Part shown: positions 1 through 6,677 of the stretch, one piece after another
Layout of the letters: the number at the start of each line of letters is the position of its first letter
Position numbering within the stretch: position 1 is the first letter of the stretch
Virus record (IMG/VR): IMGVR_UViG_3300009790_003956
Coordinates: 1 to 20,461 of that record
DNA length: 20,461 nucleotides
Strand: one strand, 5' to 3'
DNA from: a virus
Translations under genes and position numbers: made by a program
The notes under the pieces: generated by a model
What the model was told of the DNA's origin: nothing
The model's input: the letters and a program-made list of their open reading frames with translations, nothing else
Databases searched by the model: none

Positions 1-69
1 CTGCTTGTGAACAACCCGCGCGAGGTGACACAGGCCGATGCTCAGGCGATCTACGAGGCGGCTTGGTAA
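1..69 (+). CDS. 3' end of an unidentified upstream gene (partial)
   Basis: An open frame enters from the left edge and ends with TAA at 67-69, giving 22 residues that begin LLVNNPREVTQAD and end AIYEAAW. The stop overlaps the ATG of the next gene (TAATG), so the two are probably co-transcribed and translationally coupled. The LLVxNPR ending vaguely recalls the C-terminus of phosphotriesterase-type metal hydrolases, but 22 residues are too few to assign a family, so no function is given. Confidence 0.6.
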   Translation: MLVNNPREVTQADAQAIYEAAW

Positions 70-512
70 TGGCCGCCCGCGCACCCGCTGCCACCCGTGC
101 CGATTTCGCGGATTTCTATCCATTGCAGACGCGATGGAACGACAATGACACCTATGGGCATATGAACAACGTCGTGCACTATGCGCTGTTTGACACGGCC
201 GTAAACGGCTGGCTGATCGAACGGGGGCTGCTGGACCCGCAGACCAGCCCCGCCTTCGGGCTCGTCGTGGAAACCGGTTGCCGCTATTTCGGAGAGATGG
301 CCTTCCCCGACCGCGTGACAGCGGGGCTGCGGGTGGCGCAGCTTGGCAAAAGCTCCGTCCGGATGGAGCTGGGCCTGTTCCGGAACGACGAGGAAAACGC
401 CTCTGCCGAAGGGTTCTTTGTGCATGTCTATGTGAACCGCGACGACCACCGCCCGACCGAGATTCCCGCCGCGACCCGTACCGCGCTAGAAGGGCTGAAA
501 ACCACGGCCTGA
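69..512 (+). CDS. Hot-dog fold acyl-CoA thioesterase (4HBT family)
   Basis: A 147-residue protein of the usual size for single-domain 4HBT thioesterases, which hydrolyse acyl-CoA thioesters in the cytoplasm as homotetramers. The N-terminal signature is visible as DNDTYGHMNN (residues 25-34) followed by Tyr38, matching the family pattern D-x-x-G-H-x-N-N-x3-Y, with Asp27 the likely catalytic acid. I chose the ATG at 69 because it overlaps the upstream stop; an in-frame TTG lies only two codons earlier at 63. The acyl substrate cannot be read from the sequence. The YbgC/FadM-like subgroup is likely. Nothing nearby ties it to a particular pathway. Confidence 0.85.
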   Translation: MAARAPAATRADFADFYPLQTRWNDNDTYGHMNNVVHYALFDTAVNGWLIERGLLDPQTSPAFGLVVETGCRYFGEMAFPDRVTAGLRVAQLGKSSVRMELGLFRNDEENASAEGFFVHVYVNRDDHRPTEIPAATRTALEGLKTTA

Positions 513-655
513 GCGTGGCGTAATCCCGCGCGCCCTAGCTTGGCGGTTGCAAATGCTTGGTGTCCACATGTTATACATCCCCGAATCACAGCGTTTTTCT
601 GCGTTGCGGCATTCTGTGTCGCGCGGGATGACGCGTTGAAATTTAACAATAAACC

Positions 656-667
656 GGAGAAATCTCC
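656..667 (+). promoter_or_regulatory. Shine-Dalgarno of proB inside a small palindrome
   Basis: GGAGAAATCTCC (656-667) contains the ribosome-binding GGAG and its own complement CTCC, directly before the GTG start at 670. A 4-bp stem with a 4-nt loop would cover the site, so weak start efficiency or structure-dependent translation is possible. A stem this short is only marginally stable. Confidence 0.4.
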
Positions 668-669
668 CC

Positions 670-1830
670 GTGTCCAAGAAGAAACGTATCGTCGTTAAAA
701 TCGGATCCAGCCTGTTGGCCAATGAAGAAAAGCTGACATTGCGCTATGCTTTCATGAACGGTCTCATGGCGGATTTGGGGGACCTTCAGGACCAGGGATA
801 CGAGATAATCCTGACCTCTTCAGGCTCGGTCGCGCTTGGCCTGAACATGATCGGAAAACGCCCCGAAGAGGCCGGTATTCTGGACAAACAAGCGGCGGCC
901 GCCTGTGGTCAGCCACTGCTGATGAACGCCTACCGTCAGGTTGCGAATGAATACAACTTTGACGTGGCGCAAATGCTGGTGACCGTCGAAGACATGGAAG
1001 AGCGTCGCCGCTTTCTGAACATAAAGAACACCATGCTGCGGCTGTTTGAAAACCAGATCCTGCCCATCATCAATGAGAACGATTCCATCGCCACTCGCGA
1101 CCTGAAAGTGGGCGACAATGACCGTCTCTCCGCCAAGGTGGCCCAGATGGTCGAGGCCGATCACCTGATCATCCTGACCAGCGTCGAAGGTCTGTATGAC
1201 CGTGACCCCTCCGAACCCGGTGCCCAGTTCATCGAGGAAATCGAAGACGTGTCCGAACACCTCGAATCCACCAAAAGCATCAGCGAATTGGGCAGCGGCG
1301 GCATGCTGACCAAGATGCTGGCGGCCAATATGGCACAGAACGCCGGTGTCGAGACGATCATCGCCGACGGCATCATCGAACGCCCGATTTCCTCGGTGCT
1401 GAACAACGAACGCCGCCACACCCGTTGTCTGGCGTCGGGCAAGGCCGCGTCGCCGCTGATGATCTGGCTGAGCAACCGTTTGCAGGTTGCCGGAACGCTG
1501 GTCGTCACGGACGAGGCTGTCCGCGCGATCACCGCCAAGGAGCGCGGCTTGCAGCGTGATGATCTGGTGTCGATCCAAGGCGAATTCTCCAAAGGTGACG
1601 TATTGCACGTCTATGACGAGCAGGGGAACGAGTTCGCCCGCGGGCTGACCAACTTCTCGTCCGAAGAGACGATCCTGATGGCGCGCAACCCCGAGATGGA
1701 GATCGAGGACGTCATCGGCTACAAAACCAAAAGCGCGGTTGTGGGGGCGGAAAACATCCTGATCCTCGAAGATCACCACCTGCAGCTCGACGCGCCCGAA
1801 GAAGACGACAAGCCCGTCATTTCCCTGTAA
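670..1830 (+). CDS. proB: Glutamate 5-kinase
   Basis: A 386-residue amino-acid kinase with C-terminal PUA domain. It phosphorylates L-glutamate with ATP to glutamyl-5-phosphate, the first step of proline synthesis. Visible motifs are the N-terminal phosphate loop KIGSS (10-14), SSGSVALG (50-57), INENDS (134-139), GDNDRLSA (148-155) and the second nucleotide loop GSGGMLTK (208-215). The PUA domain occupies roughly residues 270-355, and an acidic tail follows. The start is GTG at 670 behind GGAG. It is monocistronic here: an intrinsic terminator follows and no proA or obg gene adjoins, unlike the common obg-proB-proA order. It is slightly longer than the usual 365-380 residues. It could be a second, paralogous glutamate kinase. 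Confidence 0.92.
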   Translation: MSKKKRIVVKIGSSLLANEEKLTLRYAFMNGLMADLGDLQDQGYEIILTSSGSVALGLNMIGKRPEEAGILDKQAAAACGQPLLMNAYRQVANEYNFDVAQMLVTVEDMEERRRFLNIKNTMLRLFENQILPIINENDSIATRDLKVGDNDRLSAKVAQMVEADHLIILTSVEGLYDRDPSEPGAQFIEEIEDVSEHLESTKSISELGSGGMLTKMLAANMAQNAGVETIIADGIIERPISSVLNNERRHTRCLASGKAASPLMIWLSNRLQVAGTLVVTDEAVRAITAKERGLQRDDLVSIQGEFSKGDVLHVYDEQGNEFARGLTNFSSEETILMARNPEMEIEDVIGYKTKSAVVGAENILILEDHHLQLDAPEEDDKPVISL

Positions 1831-1842
1831 TTGACCATTTCA

Positions 1843-1873
1843 CGGCGGGAGATATTTTTCCCGCCGTTTTGCT
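1843..1873 (+). terminator. Intrinsic terminator of proB
   Basis: Perfect stem CGGCGGG (1843-1849) with CCCGCCG (1860-1866), extendable by one A-T pair, followed by TTTT at 1867-1870 and a further T-rich stretch. It lies 12 bases after the proB stop and insulates the tRNA gene. Confidence 0.9.
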
Positions 1874-1967
1874 TTAAACTGGGCTAGACATTTCCCCAGA
1901 AAATCGGGATAAGCGCCAAACGCATAGGGGCCAGCGGCCCATGTGCCAGCCGCGTCATCGCGGCCGA

Positions 1968-2041
1968 GGCGAGTTGGCGGAGTGGTTACGCAGCGGATTG
2001 CAAATCCGTGTACAGGAGTTCGATTCTCCTACTCGCCTCCA
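1968..2041 (+). tRNA. tRNA-Cys (anticodon GCA)
   Basis: A full cloverleaf can be drawn. Acceptor arms are GGCGAGT (1968-1974) and ACTCGCC (2031-2037). The anticodon loop is TTGCAAA with anticodon GCA, and the T arm is GGAGTTCGATTCTCC. The discriminator is U at 2038, which is the tRNA-Cys identity base, and CCA is encoded at 2039-2041. The DNA after it is compositionally different and carries restriction-modification and phage genes, so its 3' half is a plausible integration site. Confidence 0.95.
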
Positions 2042-2379
2042 TTTAATTTCAATGACTTAGGTGCCGAAGCTGCAACGCGAAAATGCGGCTGCCACACAGT
2101 TTGCCGCACATTCTTGTTCTGTTCTTGTTCTGTCTTCTTGGAGTTAGGCGGGCTTCATAGAGCAGGGAGCGGCAATGATTTAATGGATCTTGAGCCTCAA
2201 ATTTTGAAGCCGATAGAGGATCAATCTCGACCAAGAGTTTGGGTGCTCGAATGACCCTTAAACGCTCTCCGGCTAACAACTGTAAAAATTGCGTCGGTAG
2301 AAGTGATAACGCGCGGTTGCGCTTGACGTGCCGCTAGTGTCATGGTTTTTGCATATGTGAGAAAATTGCAGGTCTATTG
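2042..2379. other. Non-coding stretch between tRNA-Cys and the methyltransferase
   Basis: I see no convincing gene; the reading frames across it are short and lack family features. It holds a tandem 11-bp repeat (2111-2132), a GCGC-GGTT-GCGC palindrome (2311-2322, spacer GGTT) and a good -35-like TTGACG at 2323-2328 with no clear -10 at the right distance. It probably contains the junction with foreign DNA and the methyltransferase promoter. Confidence 0.5.
2111..2132. repeat. Tandem 11-bp repeat TTCTTGTTCTG x2
   Basis: Two exact adjacent copies, 2111-2121 and 2122-2132, followed by a partial third (TCTTCTTG). They start 70 bases after the tRNA 3' end. Short tandem repeats at this distance from an attachment core are reminiscent of integrase arm-type sites, but there is no direct proof. 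Confidence 0.55.
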
Positions 2380-3867
2380 ATGGAAGCGCAGTCCGCAAAA
2401 GTTCTACTGAAGTCCTTAATGAAAGAGCACGGGGTGAGCACTGCTGATTTAGCCGAGCTTCTTTCTGATGATGGATCAACAGAAACGAAAGCTTCTATCG
2501 ATAGCAAGATAAGCCGAGGCCGGTTCTCGGCTGATTTTTTTCTACGCTGCGTAGGTTTAATGCAAGTACAGGATATCAATGTGAACTTTCCCATTCTGCC
2601 ATCAGATTCAGAAGCGGTTGCAGTCACAGAACCGGAAAACGCTAACCCGGTAAGGTTTCATGATGAACGAACGGGCAAAGATTACATTCGTACCGATGTG
2701 AGCGAACAAGAGGCTGCGCCATTAGAGGTAGTGAGCCTGTTCTCGGGCGCGGGCGGGTTTGATATTGGTCTGGAGCAGGCTGGCTTTAGAACACTTGCTT
2801 GTGTGGATTTTGATAAGGATTGCCGAGAGACACTTGAATTCAATCGACCAGATTGGGTCGTTGTCGACGGTAGCTCCTACCGAAAGCAGGCAGAGCTACC
2901 CGAGCGTGTTCTTGGCGATATACGTGCGATTGAGCCATCGGAAGTATTGGGGGCCGTGAAGCGACAACCTGGCGATATCGACTTGGTCGTTGGTGGAGCT
3001 CCGTGCCAACCGTTCTCAAACATGGGAAAGAAGAATGGCCAAAACGATGAGCGAAATGGTGACCTGTTCCTCCACTTCGTCCGTTTTGTTAAGGAAATGC
3101 AGCCTAAGGCGTTCATTTTCGAGAATGTTGTTGGCATTACGCAAGGTCGGCACCGCGAAGTGATTTCCTATATGGAAGAGCAGTTCTCGGGGATGGACTA
3201 CGGTATTTCACACGCGGTTTTAAATGCCGCAAACTATGGTGTGCCTCAGCGGCGTGAGAGGTTCTTCTTGGTTGGCATCAAGAATTCTGATGTCCCCGCA
3301 TTTCCTCTGCCCACCCACTTCAAAAGTGATGCCAGTTGGAAAACCTTTGTTGGTGGGTTTGATAAAGTTCCAACGGTATCGCCAAGGTCTTGGGTGACGG
3401 TTGGCGAGACGCTCAAAAAAATCCCTCCGAAGCGGCGGGAAAACGATGATTACGCCTGCATGTCGATATCAGACAAGGTCGTTGAACGGATGCTTTTCAT
3501 CAAGGCGGGTGAAAACTTTAAGGTCGTGCCGCCTGAGCTACTTCCGCAGTGTTGGAAATCTGGAAGACATCTCGGATCAGATACCTTCGGTCGGCTTGAC
3601 CCCGAGCAGCCTTCGGTCACCATTCGGACAGCCGCCTATAACCCGTCGAAAGGGAGGTACATTCACCCCTTTGAAAATAGAGGGCTCGATACTGTCGAAA
3701 TGGCCGCTTTGCAGGACTTTCCACCAGAGTGGAAATTTCGTTGCAAAGATAGAAGCCGGGTTACCCTTGTGAGTGCGGGAAAGCAGATTGGGAATGCTGT
3801 TCCACCTGGGCTTGCAAAGGCACTTGGGCAAGCCATCCGGGCGCAGCTTACTGAGACGTTAAGCTAG
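2380..3867 (+). CDS. DNA cytosine-C5 methyltransferase with N-terminal DUF6471-like domain
   Basis: A 495-residue modification enzyme that would transfer methyl from S-adenosylmethionine to cytosine C5. In order: a DUF6471-like segment (about 5-68) with LAELL, SKISRGRFSADFFLRC; a linker; then catalytic motifs I LFSGAGGFDIGLEQAGF (120-136), IV GGAPCQPFS with nucleophile Cys209, VI ENV (248-250), VIII QRRERFF (290-296) and X GKQIGNAVPP (467-476). The target-recognition segment is about 300-410. ATG at 2380 is preferred over the TTG at 2377; upstream GCAGG is a weak ribosome site. Its 3' end overlaps the convergent restriction gene by 9 bp, so it is the probable cognate protector. The extra domain resembles small HTH-type proteins and may make the enzyme its own regulator, which is inferred. 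Confidence 0.9.
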   Translation: MEAQSAKVLLKSLMKEHGVSTADLAELLSDDGSTETKASIDSKISRGRFSADFFLRCVGLMQVQDINVNFPILPSDSEAVAVTEPENANPVRFHDERTGKDYIRTDVSEQEAAPLEVVSLFSGAGGFDIGLEQAGFRTLACVDFDKDCRETLEFNRPDWVVVDGSSYRKQAELPERVLGDIRAIEPSEVLGAVKRQPGDIDLVVGGAPCQPFSNMGKKNGQNDERNGDLFLHFVRFVKEMQPKAFIFENVVGITQGRHREVISYMEEQFSGMDYGISHAVLNAANYGVPQRRERFFLVGIKNSDVPAFPLPTHFKSDASWKTFVGGFDKVPTVSPRSWVTVGETLKKIPPKRRENDDYACMSISDKVVERMLFIKAGENFKVVPPELLPQCWKSGRHLGSDTFGRLDPEQPSVTIRTAAYNPSKGRYIHPFENRGLDTVEMAALQDFPPEWKFRCKDRSRVTLVSAGKQIGNAVPPGLAKALGQAIRAQLTETLS

Positions 3868-4653
3868 GATCTCTTTAAACGCTTCATTAGCGGCTCCCAG
3901 CGTATCAACCTCATAGACTTCGTCGACAGCGGGTTCCGGTATGCTTGCGACAGTTGTGATGGAGTGCGTTGCAACTGTTTTAAGGGATTCGCGATCGGGT
4001 GCGCCGACTTTTGTCGCCATTGCATAATACCGAAGGCCCGGCGGATTTAGGATCCATTCGCGTGTTTGGAGGTGTACGTAGAGAGCCTTCATCAAAGACC
4101 CTTCGTGTGAAATTTGCAGCCGCCGATCGGGGCGTAGCGAAGACTTCACCGACAAATAACCAACAATGTCCTCGAACGCACACTTGCCAACCAATCTGCC
4201 CCAGAGCCCGTTCAAGGCATCCAGATCAGCCACGTCAATTTGCGAGTAGGGCGTGATCGGTCCAAACAGCTGATCCGCAAGCTCCCTTCTAATAAGAATG
4301 AAGTCCGGGTTTGAGCTGATCAATTGTACGGTTGAGCTTTCTTCGACCTTTCGCCGCAGGTCATCAATTTTCTCGCTGAGGCTTTGGACATATAGACTGG
4401 AAAGCTGCAGCGTCGATTTGTTCGGCAGCGGTATAGCGACATTCAAGCCCGGATCATTTGCGGACATATTCCACGACGCGATCGCGAGCATCCATTCATA
4501 CCAGTCACCATGTGCATTGCTGAGGGCACCCTGTGAGACGTTGGGGGCAACAGCGCGAATTGCATCATCCATGTCATGTAAAATATATGTAAAACGTTCG
4601 TGTCCGGCGGGTATCAGCCCGTTTCTGATCTCTACGAATGCTTCCCGCTTCAA
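3859..4653 (-). CDS. Type II restriction endonuclease, Cfr10I/Bse634I family
   Basis: A 264-residue protein predicted to cleave DNA at a CCGG-centred site and paired with the convergent methyltransferase. The catalytic set of Cfr10I (Glu71, Asp134, Ser188, Lys190, Glu204) has counterparts with nearly the same spacing: Glu53 in GDWYEW, Asp117 in SSNPD, SVK with Ser168 and Lys170, and Glu184 exactly 14 residues after the lysine, the swapped-glutamate arrangement of this family. RPDRR (174-178) matches the motif these enzymes use to read CCGG. The start is TTG at 4653, with no Shine-Dalgarno; a stop four codons upstream prevents extension. The protein is therefore about 20-30 residues shorter at the N-terminus than Cfr10I or Bse634I, so either a weak start limits toxicity or a frameshift has trimmed it. 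Confidence 0.85.
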   Translation of the reverse strand: MKREAFVEIRNGLIPAGHERFTYILHDMDDAIRAVAPNVSQGALSNAHGDWYEWMLAIASWNMSANDPGLNVAIPLPNKSTLQLSSLYVQSLSEKIDDLRRKVEESSTVQLISSNPDFILIRRELADQLFGPITPYSQIDVADLDALNGLWGRLVGKCAFEDIVGYLSVKSSLRPDRRLQISHEGSLMKALYVHLQTREWILNPPGLRYYAMATKVGAPDRESLKTVATHSITTVASIPEPAVDEVYEVDTLGAANEAFKEILA

Positions 4654-5321
4654 GATTTGGGATCAGCCGCCCGCATTGGTGTCGATGAGTGCCAAAATAT
4701 AATCTTCCAGTTTATTGGGCGAAGTGCATTGCACAAGAATTCGCCTAATACGAATCTATCCCGTATCTGTAACAACCTGCACCACGCGGCGCATCTGCAA
4801 AACCTGATCGGCTGAAGCCCAATGATCCCCGCGTCAATCTCAGATGCTGCCGTCGCAGGGCATTGTCTGTCTGACCAGACGACTGCGCAGATGATGCGGT
4901 TTTAGTTGGCGTTGTCAGATGTTCGGAGATTGATGCCTTGCTCGACTTTGGCAGAGTGGATGATGGGCTGGCCGTCGAACGTCTAAAGTCGCTTGATTCA
5001 TGCGTCTTCGCCAATGCCTCCGAAGGCTGAGGAACTTTGAGTGTAGATCTCAGGCTTGCGTTTGTGGATTCGACAAGATCGTTTTCGAAGGAAATGCTCT
5101 CACTATGGACGTCGAAGAGAGGGCACACACTGCGATCGCAACCGTGATGTGTTGAAGCCGAAGATAGCCCTATGACAGTGTATACGGTGATAAATGGCCA
5201 TTGTCTAAGACTGCACACAAGTAAATTTCCTGTGTGAGAATCAGAGATAGGTTAGATGGGGATTTGCGCGGCTTTGTTGATCAGAGAGTATCCATAATGG
5301 TTGCGTAGCTAGGGCAAGCAA
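4654..5321. other. 668-bp gap without a convincing gene, probable decayed DNA
   Basis: Open frames here have no domain features, and the longest, leftward, is rich in Ser and Thr as expected of an antisense shadow. It holds an inverted repeat (4713-4750), a short frame fragment LAEWMMGWP (4948-4974) that resembles the C-terminal LMGxP-type signature of phage DNA methylases, and GGCTTTGTTGATCAG (5270-5284), which looks like the terminal repeat of IS5-type elements. All are consistent with a mobile-DNA scar, at low certainty. Confidence 0.4.
4713..4750. repeat. Nested inverted repeat upstream of the restriction gene
   Basis: Outer arms TATTGGGCGAA (4713-4723) and TTCGCCTAATA (4740-4750) pair except for one G-T. 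Inside lies the palindrome GTGCATTGCAC (4724-4734). It sits about 60-100 bases before the restriction gene start on the strand that gene reads, so it may be an operator for a regulator such as the methyltransferase N-terminal domain. The regulator assignment is inferred. Confidence 0.55.
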
Positions 5322-6677
5322 CTAGTATAAGGAAATCGCTGCCGAAGAATATCGAATTGGATTGTCAGGTCCCGGAACCGAAGGTAGACCAAATGCAAGT
5401 TGTAACATCACTGGCATGCATAATTCGGCTATCAATGCGATCCAAGACGACTCGGTAGCTAGGTTCTCGTTCGAAATGTGAAACTCAGTCGCCTTATTGT
5501 GCACGATAGAACAACGAATTCCATAAACCAATAACGAGAAATTTCTACGGAAAGCCGCTTCATCTCCGTTGAAATGCGCGCCATACTCCAGTCGATTTCC
5601 GTTTCCCTTTTTGATATCCAGTGATCTGAAAAAACTATCAAATTTGGCAGGTGTATCTTGATGTCTTTCCCGAAATGCATCCCTGGATTCTATAGCCATT
5701 TCAATCAGCGACTTGCTGCCAATTTGCTGGTCCCAACACCTTTCGAACAACTCGCTCAAGAATTTACTTTCACTTTGGTCGATACGTGTCCCAAGACGCT
5801 TGAAATCCCTGACCCGGCTGAGTGATAGGGTTGCGCTCTGCGTAAATGTGTCCGCAACCTGACTTCTGATCATGTAGTTTTCTAAGGCATGGTAAGCAGC
5901 CATAAACCCTTCAAGGATGCCAGTTGATGCGTTCACTCCGCTAAGCATGGAAAATGGTTCACGGAATTGGGCATAGTGTTCTGGGCTTCCAATGAAATCT
6001 CGTAGATCATTAATATTGGCCATTGTTTCAATCGGTAATTGCACGGGTGTCGACCAACTATCGCCACTGAGGACTAAGTGATATTGTAGATGCGCCTGTG
6101 CTTGGTTTATGTTCTCAATTTTTGAAATAAGCACGCATCCTTCTGATAATTCAGCTAGGTTCTCAAGCATTAGCAAGCATGCAATGACCTGGATGCCTTC
6201 ATCCCCAACATTGAACCTGCTTCCGGGAATATCCACCGAAGCAATCCGCAGATCGATAAAAGCTAGAGAATTAACAAACGCGTCATTACCATTGTAATAA
6301 TAAAAATCAGTATCCCTTCCATCCACTCCCGTTGACTTCTGTATATTATCGGTTTGGGAAAAGGAGTGAAAGCTTAGCTCATGTTCATGGTTGTATTGTT
6401 CAGTCCATGCCTCTGGATTTATTTTTCTTCCAATACTAATAATTCTTGCAACATTCTTAATGTTGTCGTCGTCTATAAGCTGGAGAAAGTTTTCATCGGG
6501 TGAGATTAGGTCGCTCAGCAGGGGCCAAAAAACTTCGGGCCTGGTCGATGGGCGATTAGCGGGAGCTAATAAATTTTCCAGTAGATCGTCGGCGGCGATC
6601 AAGTCATCCTCCGTTGCCTCCTCATCAAAACCAATTTTTTCACTAAGCAGCTGAATGAAACGCTCTTCGAGAGTCAT
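5322..6677 (-). CDS. HEPN-motif protein, probable RNase effector of a two-gene module
   Basis: A 451-residue cytoplasmic protein with no membrane segment or signal peptide. The N-terminal third is acidic and helical (about 1-90), and the middle (100-240) is unassigned. The C-terminal 200 residues are helical and contain YGIRCSIVHNKATEFHIS (385-402). Here Arg388-x4-His393 fits the HEPN R-x4-6-H signature, as in Apea-like and other RNase HEPN proteins, where Arg and His cut RNA in a dimer. AYHALENYMIR (261-271) could be the preceding HEPN helix pair. Its ATG overlaps the upstream stop (ATGA), so translation is coupled to the DGQHR-like partner. A nuclease toxin or abortive-infection effector is inferred from motif and context. 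The HEPN call is moderately firm; the target is unknown. Confidence 0.75.
   Translation of the reverse strand: MTLEERFIQLLSEKIGFDEEATEDDLIAADDLLENLLAPANRPSTRPEVFWPLLSDLISPDENFLQLIDDDNIKNVARIISIGRKINPEAWTEQYNHEHELSFHSFSQTDNIQKSTGVDGRDTDFYYYNGNDAFVNSLAFIDLRIASVDIPGSRFNVGDEGIQVIACLLMLENLAELSEGCVLISKIENINQAQAHLQYHLVLSGDSWSTPVQLPIETMANINDLRDFIGSPEHYAQFREPFSMLSGVNASTGILEGFMAAYHALENYMIRSQVADTFTQSATLSLSRVRDFKRLGTRIDQSESKFLSELFERCWDQQIGSKSLIEMAIESRDAFRERHQDTPAKFDSFFRSLDIKKGNGNRLEYGAHFNGDEAAFRRNFSLLVYGIRCSIVHNKATEFHISNENLATESSWIALIAELCMPVMLQLAFGLPSVPGPDNPIRYSSAAISLY

Noticed and set aside
820-1779. Long leftward frame opposite proB
   Set aside because: Antisense shadow of a confident gene with high GC third positions; His- and Asp-rich as expected of such shadows.
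1943-2254. Rightward 103-residue frame
   Set aside because: It runs straight through the tRNA-Cys gene and has no protein-like features.
4745-5218. Leftward 157-residue frame between the restriction gene and the HEPN gene
   Set aside because: Ser/Thr-rich, featureless and without ribosome site; reads like non-coding DNA.
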